Shown here one piece after another: positions 48,333-64,000 of a DNA stretch of 64,000 nt. Under the pieces are notes generated by a model. The model was not told the origin of the DNA. It saw nothing but the letters and a program-made list of their open reading frames with translations, and did no database searches. The stretch is from Armadillidium nasatum. Taxonomy: Eukaryota > Arthropoda > Malacostraca > Isopoda > Armadillidiidae. A program made the translations under genes and the position numbers. Location: contig SEYY01000960.1 in NCBI GenBank assembly GCA_009176605.1, positions 62,001 through 126,000 on the forward strand, written 5' to 3'. The stretch's first letter is position 1; every line of letters starts with the position of its first letter.

Positions 48333-50110
48333 AGACGATATCCGAAAAATTGCCCAGTGTGTAATCAACCTGGACATGAGGGTAAAATTGTCCGGAATGG
48401 CAGAACAGAAAACCGCGAAGAGAAAGTAATTCTCCACCAGCCAGAAGAACTTCAAGAAAGGTCATCAGCAGAAAATAACAATGCCACTGGTGGATTGCCG
48501 GCGCGAAATCAACAAGAGCGTCCTTTAAACTAATTGACCCCGTGACTGAGGGGCCAGTCACGGTTGAAGGGTTAACTGCTCCTTGTAGGAGTCCCCCGTT
48601 AGTAACAAGAGTTAACCTCCGATAGTTTAAAGGAGAATAAAAATAAGAGTGAAACCCTACTTCTACAATTTAGCAAAGTGCGAGACCCAACCTTTAATGG
48701 TAGCAGTAGAAGTAGTAGACTATCCAGGAACTTGTTTCCATTCCTTAATTGATAATGGAGCAGAGATTAACTTAATAAAAGAAAGCGCTGTTTCATTAAT
48801 GAATGGTATACAACGATATCCATCGGTAGTCGCAAGGGTCACAGGCGTTGGAAATGCGCGTATTCCTATACACGAGTTCGTAATCTTACGATTAAGATTC
48901 GAAACTGGGTATATTTCAACTTTGGAAGAATTTTACATACTTCCAGATTCCGCTATGGATAACTCCATGGTCATTGGAGTTACGCTTCTACGAGCAAATA
49001 GCTTATTACCCGATATGTCAACTTATCAACTTTTCCAGAGAACCGGAAATGACTTCGTGGTAATAGCAACAGACCCAACGAAATCAACTTATCGGGAGGT
49101 TCATCAACGCACGGAATGTGGAAATTCCCGCTAACCACTTTAAGATCGTAGATGCCGAAATGGCATGTCGAGGAACCAACTTTCCTACTTCGACAATGTT
49201 AGTGGAACCACCAGAAAAAGTAGAAGTGGAAATCGTAACCGGATTGGTTAATAGCGAAGAACCGTTTCGAATTGCTATCTGCAATAAGAAAGACACCTCA
49301 AGGTTTATACCAAGAGGACAAGTGTTAGGAATCGCAACAGAATTACCAGAGAATAACGTAGAGGTTTCTATAAATAGGCATCAACTTGATTCAACACAAC
49401 AATCAAGCATCGCTTATTGGACTCGCGACAAGATTATTGAAGAGTTCAAAATTAACGAATGTTAACGTTAGTCAAGAGCAGAAAGAACAACTAATCAACC
49501 TTCTTCTACAATATCCTACCGTTTTAAGTATGGATGATGAAGACGTTGGATTAGCAACTAACATCCAACATGAAATTGAATTGGACACCAACATCCCAAT
49601 TCATGTACCAGTTCGAAGGTTTCAAGGACCATTAGCTCAAGAAATCCAAGAACAATGTGAAGAGTTGGAGAGAGGGAATATCATCAGACCCAGTTACTCT
49701 CCATATTCTGCTCCTGTGGTACCAGTACGCAAGCCTGACGGTAAACTACGGCTTTGTATTGACTACCGTGCCCTCAACAAGCACACAAAAGCGGATGCCT
49801 TCCCCTTGCCAAACTTGATTGACTCCATTTATAACATGAGTGGAGCCAAATTGTTTACTACTATAGATTTGGTAAGGGGGTATTATCAAATCGAGATGGC
49901 CGAAGAGTCAATAGAGAAAACGGCATTCTCAACGCCGTTGGCTCACTACGAGTTCCTTAGGATGCCTTTCGGGGTAAAAGGAGGACCAGCAACCTTCCAA
50001 AGAGGTATGATGCTCGCCTTAGCAGGAATACCTTGGTCAGAAGTAATGGTATATCTTGATGATTTGATAATCCGATCTGAGAGTTTTGACCAACATTTGA
50101 GCTCAATTGC

Positions 50111-50111
<1 letters not shown>
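46744..50111 (+). mobile_element. Ty3/Gypsy fossil 1 (gag, protease, part of RT)
   Basis: Parts in order on the plus strand: a gag capsid region (46744-47830), nucleocapsid zinc knuckles (WCSFCDKTTHSKDTCY and CPVCNQPGHEGK, 48190-48400) with a (CAA)n run between them, a retropepsin-like protease (SLIDNGAEINLI, about 48745) and a Gypsy-type RT (PVRKPDGKLRLCIDYRALNK about 49725, then VMVYLDDLII about 50045). The element ends at an (AT)n tract, and RNase H and integrase are not seen beyond it. It is broken in several places, but codon-level conservation is good, so its age is moderate rather than ancient. Confidence 0.9.

Positions 50112-50205
<94 letters not shown>
50112..50205. repeat. (AT)n microsatellite between two Gypsy fossils
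   Basis: Gypsy 1 ends on its left and Gypsy 2 begins on its right; the two are different families. Confidence 0.98.
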
Positions 50206-50208
<3 letters not shown>

Positions 50209-53060
50209 CTCTATGCTTTCTGATAATCACAATCACAGAAAGGAAGCCTCATAATGCTGCCCAGCTACAAATACCTCCTTTTCATACCAGTCATTGTAAA
50301 GCTTGGTTTCATTATGTGCATGCCCAATTTCTTTCCCATGGAATAATTTTGGAAACAGAAAAATGTACTCGTATTTCGCCTGACTTGTTTCAAATCTGCA
50401 CCAGAGGTCGTCCCATACTAATTTTGCACATCTGCATGAAGCAGTAATTTCCTTTTGTTTGATCTCTCCATCCATCAAGGGAGTATCACAGACCACTCCC
50501 TCACCTAGTTTCGCGCATGTTGTTTCACCTACCCCTTTGTGTGGCGTCACATCTCTGGGTTCAGACCACACAATTTCTCGTCTCACCCAAGCTCATAGTG
50601 ATGACATACAACACCCTCTAGGTATTTGTCCGTTCTTGGAATCGCAGCAGCAGCAAGTTTGCCGTTATCATATGTACTTTGGAACTAATGCGCATTTATG
50701 TACACCATGGTGTTTTTTGACCTGGTAAAATGGGTCTCATCGTCAAACCATCCTCTCATTCAGCTCCAGTCCTCACTACAGAGCACCCCTTGCCACATTG
50801 CTCTTCGACTCCAGCTCCTCATTCATCATCAGTGGTGTATACTCCAGACAAACCAACATCGCTTCGCTCTTTGACTTCTGCTAACTGTCCTTTGATTCCT
50901 GTGCCTATTCCACCACCACCATCTGACTAAGCCACTAGCAAATACCAAACGGGTTATGAAGAGACCATTGTCTGGATCATTGGCACTAAGGTAGAGTTTT
51001 TTGTGGACACTGATGCCTCTGTCAGCGCTGTTTCTCCTGCTTTGGCTTACGATACCCCTTAAATCCGTCCGCTGCTAATGATTCCTCTATCTCTTGTTAT
51101 GGAGAACTTACCACTTTTTGTCTGCCTAAATTCAGGAGTGATTTTCAGTTGACTTTCATGGTCACTGACATTATTAAACCTTTGCACTAGGTATGGACTT
51201 CTTCCACCACTACAGTCTACTCATCAACTGTGGGAATTTCACTATCTTAGACCATAAAACTGACCTTCATTTCAATTTTGTTTCTTGTGAAGTTCCCTCT
51301 CCAATTCTTTGCCATACCTGTTTCTTCCTCATTTGTGGTACACCACCTGTTACATGAGTTCCCTAACCTAACATCACCTCTTAATCCTTTGCACAGCCCC
51401 AGCTCTTCCACTCGAGTGTTTCATAGGCTTGAAACTGGGGATGCCACCCGTTTTTACCAGAGAGAGCCGTCTTGCAGAGGACAAACTGACCATCTCTAAG
51501 AATGAATTCTTCACTCTTCTGAAAGCAGTTATTATCCGTCCCTCTAAATCCCTGTGGGCCTCTCCCCTTCACCTTGTTCCAAAAAAGAAACCAAGTCACT
51601 GGAAACCTTGTTGTGATTTTAGAGTTCTTAATGCCGTCACAAGGGCCGACCGTTATCCCTTACCTCTGATCCACAGTATTTCTGCCACACTACATGGTGC
51701 ATTTATTTTTAATAAAGTGGATCTACTGAGGGCCTACTACAAGATACCTATCCATCTGGATAACGTTGAGAAAACTGCTTTCATCACTTCATTTGGTCTT
51801 TTTGAGTTTCTTTTTATGGCATTTGGTCTTCATAACACTGGGGTCACCTTTCAGTTTTCATGGACTCTATTTTTCATGATGTCCGTTTTGTCTTTCTTTA
51901 CATGGATGACCTTTTCATTTTCTCTTCTTCTGAGGAGGAACACTCTTCTCACCTTCATCAGGTCTTCCATCTTCTTCATAGCATTCCTTATGCTTGTCTT
52001 TTATCAGCTTATGAGTTCGGGAGTGCCAGGTTTCCATAGTACACTAGCATACTAAATCTCCAGTTGAACCTTTGCAATGCTTTGAGACTATTCACATTAA
52101 TATTGTCAGTCCTTTTTCTGCTGTTTCCCCACCTGGCAACTCTTCTACCATTTACCATACAAAATGTATGGAAGCTTTCCTATGTCCGGCATTTCTGCAA
52201 TGTCCATATTGTACACTTTCTTACATTGGATTTCTAGATTTGGGGTTCCCCTTTACATTATCACAAACAGAGGTACTCAATTCAAGTGAGTTCTTTTCAG
52301 AACTTTTTTCACTTAATGGGTTTTCACCAACCTCGAATCACTGCCTACCATCCTCAGTTCAATGGTCTTGTTGAGTGGTTCCACAGGACCCTAAAATCTG
52401 CTTTGACAGCCAGGAAGAACGATTACTTGCTTTTGCTTCCTATGGTTCTTTTAAGTTTGCATTGTATCACCAATGTTTCTGGGTATTCACTGTTTCAGGC
52501 AAAACTCCTTTGTGCCCTGCTGAACTTTTTGCTCCCGTAACCTCACAACAAGCAGGACTTCGACATCTTCATGAGAAATTTCGTATCTTGTATGAGGGAG
52601 CTTGAGTTCCACATGCTTCCGCCTTTGCATCCATCTCAGGTCACTTATTTACCAGAAGATTTGAAAACATGTACTCATGTGTATGTCCTCATTGATGGCA
52701 TCAGACAAGCTTTAGAGGTACCCTATACAGGTCCTTTCTTAGTTCTTGAGTGCTTCGACTGGTGCTCCAAATTAAAATTTCCAAATGGCAGGTCAAACAT
52801 GGTCTCTATCAAATGTTTAAAACCAGCTTTTGAGCCTACTTCCACTTCGTCTGCCACATTCTCTCCTACATTATCAGTCTGCACCTTCCACTTCTTCATC
52901 TGTTCCACTATCCGCGGTCCCCGCATCTTTCCGCATCCGATTCTTCATCCTTTGCTCCTGGTATCCATCCTGTGGATTCTGTCCCATCACCTGCAGTCTC
53001 CACCTCCACCATCAGCTTCTTTGGCTTCAGCCAATTCACTTGTAGTTTAAAGGAGGAGTC
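50206..53060 (+). mobile_element. Ty3/Gypsy fossil 2 (gag to integrase, degraded)
   Basis: Recognisable parts on the plus strand are a gag-like region (HCKAWFHYVHAQFLSHG about 50290; CRYHMYFGTNAHLCTPWC about 50661), a protease-like segment near 51000 (FFVDTDASVSAVSP), an RT (CCDFRVLNAVTRADRYPLPL about 51610), integrase core sequence (ITAYHPQFNGLVEWFHRTLK about 52340) and an integrase C-terminal domain (52620-52830). It is clearly broken, with multiple breaks, and older-looking than Gypsy 1. A purine-rich tttaaaggaggag string at 53047-53059 could be the polypurine tract before a 3' LTR. Confidence 0.88.
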
Positions 53061-53400
53061 ATCGCTTGAAAATGGTTTCATTTGCTCCAAAACCTTTCAA
53101 AAAGTACTTTTACAATGCTCCATACTGGCATGGGGCTAATATATAGGGGAGGATTTCCAATTAAACATGCCCAAAAAGCGCTTAGTGAAGTAACTTTGTC
53201 ATTTGTGCTGAGATCTTGCAAGAGAACTTCTACTTTACAAAGTTCCTCTTATTCTCTTGGTGAAAACATTTATCATATATTTTTTCTGCTTGTTTTTGAA
53301 AAGCCAAAATTGTTGTGATAGTGTTTTCTTCTTAGAACTTGTGCCATTAATAATTTATTCATTATTCAATGTGATTTACCTGTGACAATCATTGTTTTAC
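53060..53400 (+). mobile_element. Probable 3' LTR of Gypsy fossil 2
   Basis: It follows the polypurine-like string and shares about 210 bases with the fragment at 43788. The right limit is uncertain because a partner LTR is not present in full. Confidence 0.55.
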
Positions 53401-53458
53401 CTAAAGCTAGATATTTATTCATTATATTTCTTTAGCATCCAAACACACACAAATGAAC

Positions 53459-56089
<2,631 letters not shown>

Positions 56090-56400
56090 AAAAAAAATAA
56101 CTTAAAGCAAATAAGATTAGTTAGATAAAGAATATCACAATTTGGGTGAGTGTTCTGTAAAGTAGAGCCCTGAATGCACCCTCTGTCCTGCGGAAGAGTC
56201 TTATAGGAAGTGAAATGAGAATGGTGATTACTCGAACACCACCTACTGTGGTACCTACATATAAAAAAAAGAGACAACCAATGTCTATTTGCAAAGACAA
56301 ACAGTGAAGAGAATTCCAAGTAAAGAACAACACCTTTAAACCTTGGACTCAACATTTTACAAAAGATAGGTGGATCGAGAGCTCTTTCCTTATCCTTAGA
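56090..56400 (-). mobile_element. Possible LINE C-terminal fragment
   Basis: The complement reads LSLFFICRYHSRWCSSNHHS, resembling the LSLFYRYYHGRCSSEL segment near the C-terminus of Jockey-like LINEs, followed by NTHPNCDILY where S-HPY-V-L is usual. The frame is broken and the match is short. Confidence 0.33.
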
Positions 56401-56900
56401 AATGAGAACAGTACATAAAACAAGAAAAAGAAAACCCTTATACAGTTAAATAACCATGTGGAGGAAGGAAATGGCTTTCAGTGATTCAAGGTCAAAACAA
56501 AAACGGTGTAGCAAAATGCACTGGAAATATTCATTTTGATAATTATTACTTTTCTCTACAAAATTTTTAGAAATGGAATACTAATAAGACTAAACTTATT
56601 TCCTAGGAATACAATACTAATAAGACCGAGCTTATTTCATATAAGCCTAAAGATTTTATGTGTATATTAAAAAATAGGAATTTGTTTGAAATATTCTATG
56701 AATACTACTATAACATCTATTGCTTGAGTATTTTCATACATTTATATATATTTTCTTTAAAAACAAGTTGTGACCATAAACACTTGTTATTATATAAATG
56801 AATCAGATTTTACTATCCAGGCAGATGTCATAATTTACCTTTAAATGAAAGTCATTAACCATCTAAATGGGTAAGAATATAAAAACTTATTTAACCTCAC

Positions 56901-57136
56901 CTCATCTTTCTTTCTACGTTTTTTATTCTTTCTTGGGGGAGCAATGGGTCCAACAGGAGGGTCAACAAATATTTTTGGAGAACCTGGTAGAGATGGAGAA
57001 GCATTTTCTCCAACGATTTCACTTAATGGAGTAGAATGATGCATATTTGTGGGTGGCTCACCACGAGGTAAGCTGTTAGATTTTGTGCTAGCAACAACAT
57101 CTGGTTCTGGAGATAATGGGATGATACTTTCTTGAT
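56901..57136 (-). CDS. WDR44: WDR44 ortholog, internal exon 2 of 7 seen (proline-rich region)
   Basis: This 236-bp exon has acceptor tatttcatcag and donor gtgagg. It is entered in phase 1 and left in phase 0 with 78 further codons open. It encodes LSPEPDVVASTK, which from memory matches LTPEPDIVASTK of human WDR44, then a Pro/Ser-rich stretch ending in APPRKNKKRRKK. The human protein has a comparable proline-rich block ending in basic PPPRKR-type motifs. In vertebrates this region lies upstream of the Rab11-binding part and carries SH3- and GRAF-type partner sites. The basic cluster could instead act as a nuclear-localisation-like signal, but nothing here tests that. This exon is one of two that identify the gene. 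Confidence 0.86.
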
Positions 57137-57441
57137 CTGATGAAATAAAACAAAAATATTAAACTATGAAATAAATAATAATTTGCATTTACAAGGTAAT
57201 TAAATAGTGACAACTAATTTGGAAGGTCAATTTCATGATACCACTTTAAATATATTGGTAGTGTTGATTTCTGTTTCATTGCATATCAGTTGAAATAGCC
57301 TGCAGTTCAGCTCTAGTGGTACAATTTATTACTAGAGGATAATAGGTTCTTCAGTACATCTAACTGAATGACAACTACTATATAAGAAACTAATTGGTGC
57401 AGAAGTTTTAAAGTCAATTTATAATAATAATAATAATAATG

Positions 57442-57510
<69 letters not shown>

Positions 57511-58048
57511 CAGGAAATTTTTGAGTTCTTTACATTTTAATAGTAAATAAGTTTTGTTTGCACAAATTTTCAAAATTAAAAGTTTCCTTTTGGAGAGAAT
57601 GGCTTTCAAAATTTTATTTATAATTTTTTTTTCCTTTTCAATTAATATTATTAGGAGGCACCAAAGGAATTTTTAATGATCTCATGCAAATTATTAAATA
57701 AAATATTTTTTAATTTAAACAAATTTTTTAAAAACTATCAAAAAAAAATTTTTTTTTTTTTTTAAGTAGTGCTTCAACTATTTCCAAATACTATTATGAA
57801 AAAATAAAAAAAAGAGCTAAAACCCTATAAGCATAAACTTCAATTTACATTCATGAAAAAAAAAAAAAATTTTTTTTTAAGAACTTTCTATATTGCACAG
57901 TTCTCATTTTTCATGTGACTAGTAAAATGCACTAGAATATACAGTAAAAAAAAAAAAAAAAATGAGAATACAAATTTAACAAAGAAAAATAATACTACAC
58001 ACTAAGAAATACTTGCAACATTTTTCACATAAACAAACACAAAATTAC
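57137..58048 (-). other. WDR44 intron between exons 1 and 2 seen, with (TTA)n
   Basis: This is the shortest intron of the gene here (912 bp). It holds a (TAA)/(TTA) block at 57421-57508 and several A and T homopolymers, but no mobile element. Confidence 0.7.
57421..57508. repeat. (TAA)n/(TTA)n microsatellite
   Basis: About seven TAA units, then about 23 TTA units, switching strand register near 57441 so that the start forms an inverted repeat. Confidence 0.96.
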
Positions 58049-58127
58049 CTTCCACAATATTTTCTGTAGGCTTAACTACATCTTTCTCAGTTTCTTTTTC
58101 TTCAGCCTTCAAAGACTGCTTCGTTCC
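58049..58127 (-). CDS. WDR44: WDR44 ortholog, internal exon 1 of 7 seen (N-terminal region)
   Basis: This is a 79-bp exon encoding a lysine/glutamate-rich segment containing KQSLKAEEKETEKDVVKP. The acceptor reads ttattttaaag and the donor is gtaatttt. It is entered in phase 0 and left in phase 1, and the first two bases of the next exon at 57136 complete the split codon as Asp. An (AT)n tract of about 125 bp ends about 11 bases upstream of the acceptor, so there is little room for a polypyrimidine tract. The sequence itself is not diagnostic. Assignment to WDR44 rests on phase and proximity to the next exon, which is recognisable. Acidic and charged N-terminal sequence is usual for WDR44, whose N-terminus binds VAP and sorting partners. 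Upstream exons are not seen. Confidence 0.68.
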
Positions 58128-58135
58128 CTTTAAAA

Positions 58136-59436
<1,301 letters not shown>

Positions 59437-59492
59437 AATAAATAGAACTAAATAAATAAATATATAAAGTAAAGAAATAACAAAATTCTACG

Positions 59493-62400
59493 ATGCCTTC
59501 AAGGAAAAATAAAACTAGGCCTAACAACAACAACATATTAGATCCTTCCACCTCTGGGATCTCTGTGACTCCAGTAGAAGTGGATACTGAAGAATCTACA
59601 AATAGAACTAATAACCGAGGCACAGAAAGACCTATTGAGCGAACTTCAGAACGAAGTGCTTCCAGTGAAAGTTCATCTTCCAGAAGCCCGTCACCTGAAT
59701 ATGAAAGATATAGGAAAACACTAACGATTCAAGATTTACCATGATTCGACAAAAGAGACATCGAGAAGTGGTTACAAAAATTAGAATGGTTATTTCAGCT
59801 TTATTTTGTGAATAAACCCATCGAGAAAAATTCAACTGATGGGACCTCTTTTACTCTCTGCCATTATCTACCCAATTTCAATCTCCTATAACTGAAAATA
59901 CTTGAGGAATTCAAAAAAGTGTTGAGAGCTAACTATGCACCTTCTGCCAGGGAGAGAGTTGAGGACTTATTTCAACAGAAATTGAAACCTGGTGAAAAAC
60001 CATCTGAATATTTATATAGAATAAGGCTTTCACTTGGAGACTCTACTTTTGAAGTTATGATACAAAATAATGAAACAGTCGCAAAAGAAATGTTCCTTCA
60101 AGTCTTACCTGAAGACATTACAGCAATGCTCTTAGTATTAACTGGAGATCTATCAATTTATAAAATGGCCGAGACTGCTGACAAATACATGAATCGCCGA
60201 AGCAGAATTGTATCAGATCATTATCGCAATGATTCTGTCAATGCCATAAGCACTTTTTCTACAAGAACATCATGAGAACTCACATCCCCACCTTCTAATT
60301 CCTTCCTCGTTCGTGAATTGTCTAAAATATCCACTCAAGTTGCGGAATTATTTAAAAAAGTAGAAGAGCTATCAACACAGGTACATAAGCTGGATATGAG
60401 GGTGACGCGACTTCAAAATGGTCGGACAAGAGGCCACTCAGATAGAGGCAGGTCACCTTCCAGGTTTAGACCGGAGGGTGCTCTATGCTATTACCATTAT
60501 AAATTTCGAGAAAAAGCTACAAGATGCCAAGGAGGTAGCTGTCAATGGGCACCAATGCAAACCCAACTTTCCACTTCAGGACCATCTCCTTCAACCAATC
60601 CGGGAAACGAATCATAGGGGCGAATGTCAGCCCCTCAATGAGAAAATTAAGTGCAGTTTAATAATAATGTTCAGTGTATAATAGTGTGATAATGAATATT
60701 AAATATGAAAAATTAAGGAAGAAGGCAATAGCTACCCCCTTATAAATGATATTAATACAATTGCAAATAATACTACTACTTTATTGCTTACTTATATAAA
60801 TAATATAAGGTATAACAATGCTCAACTTCATGGGAATGCGATTGCTACTGCTGATTTGAAACCATCTGTTTTAAACGAAAGAGTATCTCAGTCTAGTGAA
60901 CTTGAGCATTGTTCTCAGTATAATAGATTTAAAGATAAAAATCTGCATTATCAACATGGTGAAGAGACAGTCTTTGAGCAAGAGCCATCAGCTCTTAGCA
61001 AATATACTGCGATGCCAGTTGAAAATGCAAATTTTTATAAGGGTACAATGACTCCAAAAATTATGAATGTTTTAAATATGTCCAAACCCAATTCTACAAT
61101 AAAACAGCCTCTACCGTATTTTTGATGCTAACTCTAAAGAGTTATATATAATAGACTCAGAGAGTACATTATCATGTTTTAAGGCTTCTGCAGTAGATAA
61201 GAAAGAACCTATTGGCTTTCTTACTGCTGCTAATGGAACTAAAATAAACATATATGATATTAAAACAAAAAACTGTAAATTTTTTATTGCGTAGAGATTA
61301 TGAGCATACTTTTTTAATTTGTGATGTACTTTGTAATATTTTTGGGCCCGATTTTTTCCAAAAGTATAATTTTTTATTAGATTTTAGTAATCATAAGATT
61401 ATTGATGCTCAGATAGGGAGCTCTTGTGATGTAATTGTAGGAAATGATGTAGAGTCTGTGCCCCTAAAAGGAATTGATCATTTTATTAATGCTACCCTCT
61501 CTCCCAAATTGCCTTCCGCGCCTTCTCTTTACTCTAATCTATTATTTAATTTTAAGGTATTATTTACTGATATATATTTAAATGATAGCACAGAATTATG
61601 TAATACTGGTAGTAAAATGGTAAATAAAAATATTTTTAAAGGTAAAAATAATGCTGGGGGTAGCAATATAAACAATTCTTCCTGTAGGTATAATAATGGT
61701 AATAAATTTAAAAATAATGGTAAATAAAGAAGTGATATAAAAGTGAAATAACAGTGAATATAAAAATAAAGTGTTAAAATTTCCCCTTACACCTGCAGAG
61801 TATGATGCCTAAAAGAGTTAGTCCCCTATAAATTTAATGTAAGAGGACTCCTAATAAATATAAAAAGCAGAAGAATCTCTACTTGTCTATATGGCAAAGC
61901 TAAAGTGGAGATAGGCAGGTTAGTCAATGCTGGGGTCTTATCTCCTTCACATTCACCATGGGGTTTTCCAATCTCCGTTCTACCAAAACCCTCAGAAGTC
62001 CGTATTGTAGCTGAACTGAGGCTTCTTAACATGAGAGCAGTTCATGACAATTTCAGTCTACCAAATTTAGGGGACTTTTCAAATATACTTTCTGGTGCTA
62101 AAGTGTTTTCTGTCCTTGATCTCAAGAAGGCCTTCCACAATTTGAAAGTTCACCTCGATTGTAGAAAGTTTTTAACAATTAATACTCCATATGGTAGTTT
62201 TTCTTATAACATAATTGTTGAAGGTTTTCATTCTAGTCCCACAAGTTTCACTAAATATATCTCTTTAATTCTTTCTCATATTCCTAATATTTTCATCTAT
62301 ATTGATGACATTCTAATTGCTACTCCAACTCATGAAGGAGCATTTAAAAGTCTTAGAAATGGTATTTGATAGGCTAAATTATTTTAATTTAAAACTAAGT

Positions 62401-64000
62401 GCTGATAAGTGCCAAATTGGCCAACCAAAGGTTACATATCTTGGTTTTGATGTGTCAGAAGGTTTTATGCTTCCTAGTGAAGATAAAAGTCTTTCTATAT
62501 TAAACATTCCAAAACCTAAGACGATTAAGGATCTACGTTCTTTCTTAGGAAGTATAAACTATTTCCGATCTTCACTTCCTGGAATTTCTAATATTATTTC
62601 TCCTCTTCTTTCATTTCTAAAAGGTGCTCCATACTCACAATGTAGAGTAAAATGGAATCCTGAGGCTGAAGAAGCATTCAATCTAGCAAAACTGACTCTG
62701 AAAAATGCTACTCCTTTGGGGTTTCCATCTAATAGTGCCAAAATATCAATTTTCACAGATGCCAGTCAGACTGCCTTGGCTGGTGTTGTAGTTTCGACCG
62801 AAAATGAAAAAACTGTTCCACTTGGATTCTATAGTTATAAATTAAACCCAACTGAAATGAGCTATAGTATTTTTAGCAAGGAACTCCTTGCCTTGGTTAA
62901 AACTGTAAAAAAAATTTCAACATATCGTAGAAGGACGAAAGGATAGATGTGTTTTGTGACAATCTTTCAGTCACACAGTCACTTAAAAAAGAGACTGATG
63001 CTAATCACTTGCTTGCAAGGGAGCAGCGTTACCTAACTTTCTTGTCTGAATATGATTTGAACATACATCATATTAAATCTGAAGAGAATATTCTTGCTGA
63101 TTACTTGAGCAGAAATCCTGCTGAGCAGCCAACTACCAGTTCACTGAAATTACCAGTTTCTTCAAATACTGCAGGAAATGCAGATATAGAATTGGCAACA
63201 AGCACTTCAGTCCAACTTTTAGGAGAAGACACCTTTACAGAAGTCCTTCCTGAAGCACTCTGCGATGAAACATTGGTCACACCAGAGCTTTCTCCCCAGC
63301 AGGATTCTTTAATAGAGGATGACTGTCATTCACTGCCATCTATTTTCCATATTTCCGTCAATGAAGTGTTTAAGCTATTTCAGTGTAAAATTGATTATAA
63401 AGAACTTCAAACAGCACAAGAAACAGATGTGCAACTTCAAAAAATATTTAAACAAGCAAGAAAATACTAATCTCAAGCTGACCAAGCGAAACTATTATTA
63501 TAAAAATGACCTACTGTCTTTGGATTGTTGATGAATCTATTCCAATTTCAAATCGTGTCTTTGTTCCTGAATCTTTCATTACACCTGTTATCTCTTATTC
63601 ACATTCACTTGGGCACTTTGGAGTCAAGAAAACTCTGGCATCTCTTAGGAAGTGCTTTGTATGGAAGGATATGCCAAAATACACAAAGCAGTTTGTTCTA
63701 AGTTGTGATTCATGTCAGAGATCTAAATCATTACGCAAAATAAGCCCACCATATGAATCTTACCAGCCAGTTTCGGCAAAATTTCAGGTGGTTCATATAG
63801 ATATTCTTAAAATGCCTTCATGTAAAAACTATAAATATCTTTTAACTTTAATTGATAGATTCTCTCGCTATCTCTTTGCTTTCCCCTTGAAAAACATAGA
63901 AACCTCTACAATTGTGGAGACAATTACCAGAGAATTCTTACCCATAGCTCGTGGTATTTATTTACAAGTGTTTGTGAGGAGCTAGGATCCCGACATAACT
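59493..64000 (+). mobile_element. Ty3/Gypsy fossil 3 (gag to integrase, runs off window)
   Basis: Parts in order on the plus strand: gag from ATG 59493 with a capsid region to about 60270; a terminal gag motif CYYHYKFREKATRCQGGSCQ (about 60486); a protease-like segment (about 61140-61560); RT (LDLKKAFHNLKVHLDC about 62120; FIYIDDILIATP about 62295); RNase H (SIFTDASQTALAGVV about 62750); the RNase H end (ENILADYLSRNPAEQP about 63085); and the integrase zinc domain (HSLGHFGVKKT, CDSCQR) and core (LTLIDRFSRYLFAFPLK about 63846). It is broken at several points; the 3' end and LTR lie beyond the window. The long readable blocks suggest moderate age. Confidence 0.92.

Overview
The window reads as intron-dominated animal DNA, most likely arthropod and perhaps a decapod or other malacostracan crustacean. 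That is an inference from the mix of Jockey-like and RTE-like LINEs, Penelope-like elements, several Ty3/Gypsy fossils, hAT and Tc1/mariner/pogo elements, and 38 (AT)n tracts of roughly 50-215 bp. No bacterial features are present, and there is one 100-base run of N.

The only convincing host gene is on the minus strand: an ortholog of WDR44 (Rabphilin-11, a Rab11-binding WD-repeat protein of recycling endosomes). I assign seven internal exons, in transcript order 58127-58049, 57136-56901, 42984-42850, 39140-38954, 21649-21570, 8694-8558 and 3185-3084. They cover 956 coding bases over about 55 kb and join with compatible codon phases. They encode the N-terminal region before the WD40 repeats; the first exons and the WD40 exons lie outside the window. 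All boundaries are AG/GT except the 5' splice site after 21570, which reads GA and runs straight into an (AT)n tract. Four of the seven acceptors have a microsatellite at or next to the polypyrimidine-tract position.

Layout, left to right. 1-2262: a DNA-transposon end and a minus-strand Jockey-like LINE. 2263-8700: WDR44 exons, an unidentified plus-strand coding relic (3700-4307), and a LINE carrying a pogo/Tigger-type MITE. 8700-11500: a perfect 26-bp palindrome, a LINE and a 579-bp inverted-repeat element, separated by (AT)n. 11.8-14.7 kb: an LTR-like fragment and a Penelope-like element with inverted end repeats. 14.7-18.3 kb: an RTE-like LINE split by a 1.57-kb insertion. 20-26 kb: another LINE, a WDR44 exon, a mariner-like transposase relic and small DNA elements. 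26.5-30.2 kb: Penelope fragments and a LINE tail. 30.5-33.5 kb: a hAT transposon with a nearly complete but frameshifted transposase. 34-42 kb: LINE fragments, a LINE nested in a Penelope element, WDR44 exons and a mariner-type MITE. 43.8-53.4 kb: an LTR fragment, an RTE-like LINE and two Gypsy fossils meeting at an (AT)n tract. 53.6-55.6 kb: a second Penelope element with inverted ends. 56.9-58.1 kb: two WDR44 exons. 59.5-64 kb: a third Gypsy fossil running off the window.

The main theme is the link between (AT)n tracts, transposon ends and splice sites. Many elements begin and end in (AT)n, one LINE family has (TA)n as its 3' tail, and the tracts reach splice sites of a conserved gene. I found no evidence for an undescribed multigene system; the microsatellite/splice-site arrangement is the most unusual thing here.
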